Positions 24,195-30,808 of a stretch of 30,808 nucleotides of DNA are shown piece by piece (the first letter of the stretch is position 1; every line of letters begins with the position of its first letter). The position numbers and the translations under genes are program-made. Under the pieces are notes generated by a model that worked only from the letters and a program-made list of their open reading frames with translations, was not told where the DNA came from and ran no database searches. Location: assembly GCA_964446865.1 (NCBI GenBank), contig CAYURD010000044.1, forward strand, positions 1 through 30,808, given 5' to 3'. This DNA is from Glaciecola sp964446865. GTDB taxonomy: Bacteria > Pseudomonadota > Gammaproteobacteria > Enterobacterales > Alteromonadaceae.

Positions 24195-26641
24195 GCACAT
24201 TAGCCAATCCCAAAGTAGCTATTCAAGGCTTATTAGAATGGAAGAATATTGGCTTACTAAGATCCATTGATTATTATCAAGCACAAATGATTTATGAGCA
24301 AAGCTCAGCGTTACCAAAACAAGCTGCCGCACTAGATAAGGATGGTCAAGCCGATTTGCATGGCATAGCCTTAATAATAATGGCTGTGCTATCAAAACAA
24401 GTGGGTGACGGACACGTTTGTTTAAATATTCGCTCATTTGTTAAGAATGCAAAAGATTTTGTGAACCCTGACCGTGCAGCTATGGCAAGTTTTATGGGGC
24501 GCACGCTAAATAACTCGTCTTCTTTGAGTGCGATTGAAAGCGTTTTGAGCCCAGAGGCGCTAACAGGCGCGCTAACAAATACTGCATTTGATCATGCAGA
24601 AAAGCCACACTTAATCATCTCTAATAGGGCGCTGCACAACTGCTTGCAGTCACTTGGCGAAGACGGAGTAATAAAACGTGTGCAATTAGCGTTTGCGGTT
24701 GGCAACGAACATGAAGCAAGCAATGTCAGACCCTTTTACATAAAGGGAGAGCGCTTGTACCTGCAGCGCTTTTATCATTACGAGCAGCAAATAGCCAAAA
24801 ACATCAGTGCTCGCTTGCCTATTTTTGACGCCTTAAGCGATGCCAAGTCTCACGCGAGTCAAGTGTTAAGGCAAGCTATCAAGGTCTTGTTTACCTATAG
24901 TGATACAGAGCAAGCCCGCGCAGCACTTTCGCAAAGAGTGGCATGTGCAATAGCTTCTCGCGCGCAGTTTTCGGTGATCACTGGCGGGCCTGGCACAGGA
25001 AAAACAACGACCGTCGTTAAATTACTCGCTGCATTACAAGCAATATCGAGTAGCCAACAACTAGCCAGTGGTTTATTAAAAAGCCAAGACATTCAATCCC
25101 AGCCTAAAAAGTTAAGAATAGCCTTAGCTGCACCAACCGGAAAAGCAGCAGCAAGGCTTAATCAGTCAATTAACGAAAAAGTCAGTGAACTTCCATTTGA
25201 ACGATTACCGGGACAGGTCACAAAAGAAGATATCCCAGTTAAAGTCACGACCTTGCATCAACTCTTAGGTAGTCGCTTTAATAGCCGTCAATTTGTGCAT
25301 AACGCAAAAAACACGCTACCGCTAGATGTACTAGTGATTGACGAAGCGTCGATGGTTGATGTTGATATGATGGCGTCGGTGTTTGGCGCACTACCAAAAC
25401 ATGCAAGCTTGATCCTAATTGGGGATAAAGACCAATTGGCCTCGGTGGATGCTGGCGCTGTATTAGGTGATTTGGCACAAGTATCTCATTTACAACAATA
25501 TACACCTCAAACGGTAGATTGGTTAGCTAGTGTATTAGATGAGGATATAGAGGGTCTCATCCATTTACATGAAACAAGTGCAAAGAGCCAATTGCATGAT
25601 CTTTTGCAAAATAGGATGTTGCAAAATAGCATGTCGCAAAATAGCGCGCAAAAAATGTCACAAAATATCGCCGTGCTAAATCACAGTTACCGCTTTGACG
25701 AATCTTCAGGCATTAAAGCATTAGCGAGCGAAGTTAACTCAGGTGAGTTAAGCGAAGATCTCTTGTCTCGTTTCTCAAACGCCCAGTTAGTAGATTCGCT
25801 ATGGTTAGCGAAAGACATTAACGCCACGTCAATAGGCAATGCAAATTACATATTAAGTCAAAATGTGATTGAGCATATAAAGACTGGCAGCCCAGATAAG
25901 TTTTTACATGGCGGTCAAAACAGAATGCTTCATGGGCACACTATTAATGCGCCAGTCGCTTACCGTCATTACCTTTCAATTCTTCGCAATCACTCCCTTA
26001 CCGAAACTGATGGTCAAGAGGCATGGGATTCATTGGCAAGGCGCGTTTTACACGCTTTTGATAAGTTTAGAGTGTTATGTGCAATGCGCGAAGGTCCATG
26101 GGGCACTCAAAGTCTTAATAAGAGTATTGAACAAGCGCTTATCACATCGTCTGACAGAAATGGTTTAAATGAATGGTATCAAGGACGTCCTGTGCTAATC
26201 ACCAAAAATGATTATAACCTAAATTTAATGAATGGTGATATTGGCATCGCGATAAACACAGGGTCGTTTTCGCAAAAAAGCAGCAGCCCTAACAAAAACG
26301 CGGCAGACACTTCAACAACGGCGGGTAGCACTAATAAAATGCGCGTTGCTTTTTTTAGTAATGATGGCAGTGATAGCATTCGTTGGTTCTCGGTTAACCG
26401 TTTACAGCACTTACAAACCGCGTTTGCCATGACGGTGCATAAATCACAAGGCTCTGAATTTGAGCATGCATGCTTGGTTATGCCCGACCAGCTAAACCCG
26501 GTGTTAACTAAAGAACTCGTTTACACTGCCATTACGCGCTCTAAGTTGTGGTTTAGTTTAATAACACCTCAAGCACCTGTGTTTGAAAAAGCGGTTAAAA
26601 CGAAAATTAATCGAGACTCTGGTTTATTAGTTGATTTGTAG
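24191..26641 (+). CDS. recD: Exodeoxyribonuclease V subunit alpha (RecD)
   Basis: RecD is the 5'-3' SF1B helicase of RecBCD, setting the lead speed and needed for nuclease activity. At 816 residues it is far longer than E. coli RecD (608). Walker A is VITGGPGTGKTTT (Lys271), Walker B is VLVIDEASMVDVDMM, followed by LILIGDKDQLASVDAGAVLGDL, and the C-terminal motifs are AMTVHKSQGSEFEHACLVMP and LVYTAITRSKLWF. Extra sequence lies in linkers, including a 15-bp tandem repeat at residues 473-487 and Ser/Asn-rich inserts such as SSPNKNAADTSTTAGSTNK near the C-terminus. Its ATG overlaps the recB stop (ATGA). It is the last gene of the operon. A small AT-rich palindrome lies about 83 bases after its stop, but no strong terminator. 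Confidence 0.96.
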   Translation: MSTLANPKVAIQGLLEWKNIGLLRSIDYYQAQMIYEQSSALPKQAAALDKDGQADLHGIALIIMAVLSKQVGDGHVCLNIRSFVKNAKDFVNPDRAAMASFMGRTLNNSSSLSAIESVLSPEALTGALTNTAFDHAEKPHLIISNRALHNCLQSLGEDGVIKRVQLAFAVGNEHEASNVRPFYIKGERLYLQRFYHYEQQIAKNISARLPIFDALSDAKSHASQVLRQAIKVLFTYSDTEQARAALSQRVACAIASRAQFSVITGGPGTGKTTTVVKLLAALQAISSSQQLASGLLKSQDIQSQPKKLRIALAAPTGKAAARLNQSINEKVSELPFERLPGQVTKEDIPVKVTTLHQLLGSRFNSRQFVHNAKNTLPLDVLVIDEASMVDVDMMASVFGALPKHASLILIGDKDQLASVDAGAVLGDLAQVSHLQQYTPQTVDWLASVLDEDIEGLIHLHETSAKSQLHDLLQNRMLQNSMSQNSAQKMSQNIAVLNHSYRFDESSGIKALASEVNSGELSEDLLSRFSNAQLVDSLWLAKDINATSIGNANYILSQNVIEHIKTGSPDKFLHGGQNRMLHGHTINAPVAYRHYLSILRNHSLTETDGQEAWDSLARRVLHAFDKFRVLCAMREGPWGTQSLNKSIEQALITSSDRNGLNEWYQGRPVLITKNDYNLNLMNGDIGIAINTGSFSQKSSSPNKNAADTSTTAGSTNKMRVAFFSNDGSDSIRWFSVNRLQHLQTAFAMTVHKSQGSEFEHACLVMPDQLNPVLTKELVYTAITRSKLWFSLITPQAPVFEKAVKTKINRDSGLLVDL
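25607..25651 (+). repeat. 15-bp tandem repeat within recD
   Basis: Three in-frame 15-bp units starting caaaatag encode QNRML, QNSMS and QNSAQ, followed by a degenerate KMSQN. They fall in a linker between helicase motifs and just before the conserved LNHSYRF segment. A related single copy (QNRML) occurs later in recD at 25916 and in recC at 17728. Confidence 0.75.
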
Positions 26642-27230
26642 GTTGGTCTTTTATTAAACAGTCTAAGTGCTAAAAGATATAAAAACTCGATTTAATATAG
26701 CCAAATTCTTGTGCGTTTTAGGTATGTTATAAGATAACATTCATTTTTGTTAAAAATATGTTTTTTTTAACCATTGTTGATTCGAAATAATTAGCCAACA
26801 CTCGCAATTTGTAGGTCCTTATCGAGATAAGTGTGAATATGAATAAGTATTTATTTTAATATTTAATTAATAATTTCTTTGTGCAAAGTGCCCATGCTTT
26901 TATTGTGTAAATTTATGGTAACGTTTCAATATGTTATATCATTTAGTGCCCTAAAGGGTAAGCGTTCGCTAACTTAATTTGATGTTTCCACCTATTTTAA
27001 ACGTGTCGAATATATACGTATTGGCAAGTTTCCTGTCCTTTGGGCCAGTCAATTTCGAAAAACTATGGATCTCTGCACAAAATATTGCTTTAATCATGAA
27101 AGGAAGTTGTGACTGCAATCTATCCTCAGGTATTAGGCCACAATAAATCGATATAATTATACGTAAAACGTCGGTTAATAATAATAGGTCTATTGGAAAG
27201 TAAACAAAATCATAATAATCGGGAGCGACC
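26642..27230. other. Long intergenic region between recD and the S8 protease gene
   Basis: A 589-bp AT-rich gap. It includes a perfect 7-bp inverted repeat with a 3-base loop at 26724-26740 (ATGTTAT-aag-ATAACAT), followed by T-rich DNA. That may be a weak recD terminator or an operator. Near the right end is the protease leader. Possible frames here have no family resemblance and no ribosome binding site, so no gene is called. Confidence 0.5.
27152..27157 (+). promoter_or_regulatory. Candidate -10 element of the S8 protease gene
   Basis: A perfect TATAAT, 73 bases before the start codon. The expected -35 region (around 27129-27134) reads ggtatt and is a poor match, so an activator or an alternative promoter may be needed. 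The call rests on the -10 alone. Confidence 0.3.
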
Positions 27231-30200
27231 ATGAAATTTCAAGGCGCCGCTATCGCATCTATTGTTTCTATGTCTTTAACAGGACTAGCTGCATCGGCTG
27301 CAATGGCACAAGAATTACCACAATCAAGCTTCGAACTGCGCGGTGTTGCAGGCGAGCTACAAGAAGCGGCAGGTAACAAACCTGCTCAACGTTCAATCGG
27401 TGTTTATATTGTTCAACTTAAAGGTAAGTCAGGTGTTGAGTATCACAACAGCTTACCAGAAAACAATAACCGCGATGCAGTAGTTAGCATTCAACAAGCG
27501 GGTAACACCTACAACGCTAAGTCACCTGCAATGCAAGCTTACACAGCCGAAATGCAACAGCGCCAAAATGCTGTACTTAGTGACATCGGCGTGACAGAAA
27601 CACTTCATAGCTATTTGCATACATTCAACGGTTTCTCTGCGAAACTATCTGCACGTCAAGCAAATGCACTCCGTAATCACCCAGACGTAGCAAACGTATG
27701 GGAAGACGAAAAACTAGAACTTACTACAGCTAATACCCCTGAGTTTTTAGGGTTAACTGGTCCTAACGGCCAGCACACTTTAGGTGTTAAAGGCGAAGGC
27801 GTTGTTGTTGGTATCGTCGATAGTGGTATCTCTCCAGACAATCCAAGTTTTGCTGATGACGGTACGTTTACAGTGCCAGCAGATTGGAATGGTGAGTGTA
27901 ACGTAGGTACTATTGGCCCAGGCGATGACGTAGTCCCTGGCGACGAAGCATTTACTTGTAGCAACAAATTAATTGGTGCTCGTTACTTCGGTGCTGGTTT
28001 CTCAGCAACTTATGACATTCAGTTTGAACTAGGTGAATTTAATTCAGCACGTGATGCTGATGGTCACGGTTCTCACACAGCTGGTACAGCGGCAGGTAAC
28101 GAAGTGGCTAACGCTACTTTACAAGGCACCGAGATTGGCGGTTTAAGCGGTGTTGCTCCACGTGCAAACGTTGCAGCATATAAAGTATGCTGGAACTCTG
28201 ACTATGTTAGCCCTGAAGGCGTAGATGAGCGCGGTTGTTTCGGTTCTGACTCAGCAGCTGCGATTGACGCTGCTGTTGCTGATGGCGTTGATGTCATCAA
28301 CTACTCAATCAGTGGTAGCCGTACTAGCGTAATTGCTCCACAAACACTTGCTATGATGCGCGCAGCTGAAGCTGGCGTATTTGTATCAGTATCTGCTGGT
28401 AACAGCGGCGCTGGTCCTGGTGTTGTTGGTACTCCTGCCCCTTGGGTAATGAGTGTTGCTGCATCTACTTATGACGGCGAACGCCCGGTAATATCTGACG
28501 CAATCGTGCCAACTGTTGACGGTATCGAAGGTGAAGCAGTTTTAGCGACTCAAGCAAGCTTTACACCACGCTTAGAAGTTGGCTTTAACGGTTCACTCGA
28601 AGCAACAGATGATGTAACTGCATGTGCTCCGTTAGATCAAGATCTAACTGGCAACGTAGCGTTAATTTCTCGCGGTGCATGTAGCTTTACTGCAAAAATC
28701 TGGAATGCTCAGCAAGCTGGCGCAACCGGTGTAGTTGTTTATACAGATGACCGTCCAATTACCACTATGGGTGCAACACCTGCCGACGGTGGTGAAATTT
28801 TAATTCCAGCGGCGATGATTTCTCGCGAAGAAGGTTTAGAGCTAAGCAATGCTTCTCTTGAACTTCCTGTTGAAGTTGCATACAACGGAACGGTTGCTAC
28901 AACCGTTACTGAAGTCGGTAACGTAATGGCAGGCTTCTCGTCACGTGGTGGTAACGATGCTGTTGCTGATATCATCAAGCCTGATATCACAGGCCCTGGT
29001 GTAAACGTATTAGCATCAACAACACCTGCTCCACTTGCTTTCCCAGGTAATAACCCATTATTTGGTGAAGACTACGCATACTTGTCTGGTACTTCAATGT
29101 CTGCTCCGCATTTAGCGGGTATGGCTGCATTGTTAACTGAACAAAATCCAACGTGGACAGCGATGCAGAAGAAATCTGCACTAATGACTACCGCCTATCA
29201 AGGCGTGACTAATGCAGATGGTAGCCAAGCGCAGCCGTTTGACTTTGGTTCAGGTCATGCAGACGTGCTAGCAGCTAGAACACCTGGTTTCACTTATAAC
29301 GCTAGCCTAAATGATTGGGGCGCATATTTATGTGGTCGTGACCGTGAATCAGTGGTTATCGAAGAAACTGGCTTTAACTGTGCAGCGTTTGAAAATGCAG
29401 GATTTAGCTTTGATGCTACTCAGCTTAACTATCCTTCAATGGCGATTGGTGAGTTAGTGACCAGTGAAGTAGTTGTTCGTGTTGTTACTGACGTAACTGG
29501 CGAAGAAAATACTTACGACGCAGTCATTGAAGCGCCTGAAGGCACTATTGCTACTTTGGTTACAATTGACGCTGAAGGTAATCCAGTATTTGGTGGTCCA
29601 TTAACAGTGCCAGCAAATGGTCAAGTGGCATACGGCGTATTAATCGAAACTACACCTGAAGCAGTGCTTGAGGAATGGCGTTTTGGTTCAATCACCTTTA
29701 CTAGCGGCGACATTGTAAACCGTTCACCAATTGGTGTTCGCGCATTTGCAGAGCCTAAAATCACTGTTCCTGCTCGTGTTACTGTTGAGTTAGATAGAAG
29801 AAACAATGCTCGTTTCCCTGTTGAGTACTTATACAGTGGTTCTACACAAGTAGATGGTGTTGGCCTTGTAACTCCGTTCGGTTCTGCCGGTTCAGTAACT
29901 CAAGATCCAGACCAATCATTTGCATTCTTCGAGCCAGGCCTAGGCCAGCACAGAATCCCAGTAACACCTGATTCTACGCTAGCTCGTTTCTCAATGTTTG
30001 ATAGTCTTGTTGATATAGAAGGTGCTGACTTAGACTTAATCGTTTATAGATGTATCGACTTCTCTTGTTCATTCATCACTGATTCATTGAATGTAGGCAG
30101 CAACGAGAACGTTGAGTTTGTTAACCCAATCCCAGCTTCTGGTGATAACGGACGTAGCTTCTACCTATTATGGGTACACGGCTTCGACCTAGGCGCTGAA

Positions 30201-30461
30201 GAAATTGACCCAGAAGCGCTACTAACTACTGATTACACCTTGGTGTACTGGGTAGCTAACGGTGAGTCAACGGTTCCACGTTCACGCATCAGTGGTTCTA
30301 GAAGAGCGATTGAAGGTAAATTTAATAACATCAGAGTTGCTGGTGGTCGTGCGCCACTTCCATTCTTCTCTTACATGGGTACTGCTACATTTACCGATGA
30401 TGAAGGTGTGAACCAAGGTACAACTGTTATTGAAGCTATACCACAAGCTAACGAAGAGTAA
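27231..30461 (+). CDS. Secreted subtilisin-like (S8) serine protease with PA domain
   Basis: Extracellular or periplasmic protease of 1076 residues. The signal peptide ends near residue 26 (LAASAAMA-Q). An inhibitor-I9-type propeptide follows (~57-165, GVYIVQLKG through HTFNGFSAKLS and VANVWEDE). The S8 catalytic triad is D197 (GIVDSGI), H279 (DGHGSHTAGT) and S622 (SGTSMSAPHLAG). A protease-associated domain is inserted between His and Ser (CAPLDQDLTGNVALISRGACSFTAK), as in plant cucumisin-like and many marine subtilases. After ~690 come Fn3-like beta domains and a C-terminal region of unknown role (~860-1076) that could be a further beta domain. The start has GGGAG six bases upstream. Codon use is strongly biased to preferred codons (GGT, GTT, AAC), unlike the rec genes, suggesting high expression. 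A strong terminator follows, so it is a single-gene transcript. Confidence 0.95.
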   Translation: MKFQGAAIASIVSMSLTGLAASAAMAQELPQSSFELRGVAGELQEAAGNKPAQRSIGVYIVQLKGKSGVEYHNSLPENNNRDAVVSIQQAGNTYNAKSPAMQAYTAEMQQRQNAVLSDIGVTETLHSYLHTFNGFSAKLSARQANALRNHPDVANVWEDEKLELTTANTPEFLGLTGPNGQHTLGVKGEGVVVGIVDSGISPDNPSFADDGTFTVPADWNGECNVGTIGPGDDVVPGDEAFTCSNKLIGARYFGAGFSATYDIQFELGEFNSARDADGHGSHTAGTAAGNEVANATLQGTEIGGLSGVAPRANVAAYKVCWNSDYVSPEGVDERGCFGSDSAAAIDAAVADGVDVINYSISGSRTSVIAPQTLAMMRAAEAGVFVSVSAGNSGAGPGVVGTPAPWVMSVAASTYDGERPVISDAIVPTVDGIEGEAVLATQASFTPRLEVGFNGSLEATDDVTACAPLDQDLTGNVALISRGACSFTAKIWNAQQAGATGVVVYTDDRPITTMGATPADGGEILIPAAMISREEGLELSNASLELPVEVAYNGTVATTVTEVGNVMAGFSSRGGNDAVADIIKPDITGPGVNVLASTTPAPLAFPGNNPLFGEDYAYLSGTSMSAPHLAGMAALLTEQNPTWTAMQKKSALMTTAYQGVTNADGSQAQPFDFGSGHADVLAARTPGFTYNASLNDWGAYLCGRDRESVVIEETGFNCAAFENAGFSFDATQLNYPSMAIGELVTSEVVVRVVTDVTGEENTYDAVIEAPEGTIATLVTIDAEGNPVFGGPLTVPANGQVAYGVLIETTPEAVLEEWRFGSITFTSGDIVNRSPIGVRAFAEPKITVPARVTVELDRRNNARFPVEYLYSGSTQVDGVGLVTPFGSAGSVTQDPDQSFAFFEPGLGQHRIPVTPDSTLARFSMFDSLVDIEGADLDLIVYRCIDFSCSFITDSLNVGSNENVEFVNPIPASGDNGRSFYLLWVHGFDLGAEEIDPEALLTTDYTLVYWVANGESTVPRSRISGSRRAIEGKFNNIRVAGGRAPLPFFSYMGTATFTDDEGVNQGTTVIEAIPQANEE

Positions 30462-30501
30462 TCTACTCGAGTTAATTATGTAGTATTTAACTACTGAAAT
30501 T

Positions 30502-30532
30502 AAAAATCCCCAGCTAGTCTGGGGATTTTTTT
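30502..30532 (+). terminator. Rho-independent terminator of the S8 protease gene
   Basis: Perfect stem AAAAATCCCCAG / CTGGGGATTTTT around a CTAGT loop, with a run of seven T, 41 bases after the stop codon. A textbook intrinsic terminator; the A-tract on the left would let it work in both directions. Confidence 0.92.
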
Positions 30533-30556
30533 GCTTGGAATTTAACAAAACCCACC

Positions 30557-30676
30557 CGTCATCCTCGCGAATACCTCGCCATCCTCGCGAATACCCCGTC
30601 ATCCTCGCGAATACCTCGCCATCCTCGCGAATACCTCGTCATCCTCGCGAATACCCCGTCATCCTCGCGAATACCC
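30557..30676. repeat. 20-bp tandem repeat array (six units)
   Basis: Six head-to-tail 20-bp units, consensus cgtcatcctcgcgaatacct, with only the third base (t/c) and last base (t/c) varying. The first 15 bases equal the left end of the adjacent REPIN-like element, which follows without a gap. There are no spacers, so it is not a CRISPR array. Confidence 0.93.
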
Positions 30677-30791
30677 CGTCATCCTCGCGAAGGCGGGGAC
30701 CTGGTGGATGTTACTGCAAAGCTTCTTAAAAGCAGATGTTCAGCCGGCATCAATTAGTTCCAAGGAGATTCCCGATGTCTCGGGAATGACG
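30677..30791. repeat. REPIN-like 115-bp element, copy 2
   Basis: Same length and orientation as the copy at 10463-10577, with about 11 substitutions. It starts cgtcat with the CCTCGC/GGCGGGG hairpin and ends with the CCCGA-tgtc-TCGGG hairpin and atgacg. It lies beyond the protease terminator. Confidence 0.8.
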
Positions 30792-30808
30792 ATGTTTTTG
30801 CTAATACT

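Noticed and set aside
26969..27232. Minus-strand open frame of 87 codons before the protease gene
   Set aside because: It covers the protease leader, has no ribosome binding site and an implausible sequence; more likely untranslated.
30557..30676. Tandem units could suggest a CRISPR array
   Set aside because: Units are contiguous with no spacers, only 20 bp long, and the unit matches a REP end; no cas genes are present.

Overview
The window looks like chromosomal DNA from a marine gammaproteobacterium, most likely an Alteromonadales/Alteromonadaceae relative. This is inferred from moderate G+C, a large TonB-dependent receptor, a GH2 glycosidase, a secreted S8 protease, a recC-recB-recD operon and several membrane diguanylate cyclases. 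No tRNA, rRNA, CRISPR array, prophage or transposase was recognised, and the exact genus cannot be fixed by eye.

Layout. (1) 1-4158: end of a surface-polysaccharide locus, with the 3' part of a WcaJ-type initiating sugar-phosphate transferase (+) facing an overlapping pair of membrane O-acyltransferases (-). (2) 4395-7837: a divergent pair, an exported GH2 glycosidase (-) and a Tat-exported Gfo/Idh/MocA oxidoreductase like glucose-fructose oxidoreductase (+), sharing a 308-bp control region. (3) 8037-9854: a TPR-GGDEF diguanylate cyclase that is apparently dead, with one reading frame interrupted by two in-frame TAA codons at the first metal-binding motif. (4) 9865-10260: a small periplasmic protein with a Fur-box-like site upstream. 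(5) 10406-10674: REP/REPIN-type palindromic repeats. (6) 10682-11866: a BktB-like beta-ketothiolase (-). (7) 12265-14745: a TonB-dependent receptor (-) with strong terminator hairpins. (8) 15082-16140: an apparently active membrane diguanylate cyclase (-). (9) 16528-26641: recC-recB-recD (+) joined by ATGA overlaps and preceded by a ladder of three five-codon mini-ORFs, each also overlapping the next start by ATGA. (10) 27231-30461: a large secreted subtilase (+) with a strong terminator. (11) 30557-30791: a 20-bp tandem array running into a second copy of the 115-bp REPIN-like element.

The most unusual features are the mini-ORF ladder ahead of recC (four AAGG-N7-ATG units at exact 14-bp spacing), the in-frame micro-repeats in recB and recD, the two 115-bp REPIN-like elements that have each amplified a different end, and the substitution-only inactivation of a GGDEF gene. 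The remaining genes are recognisable housekeeping or accessory families.
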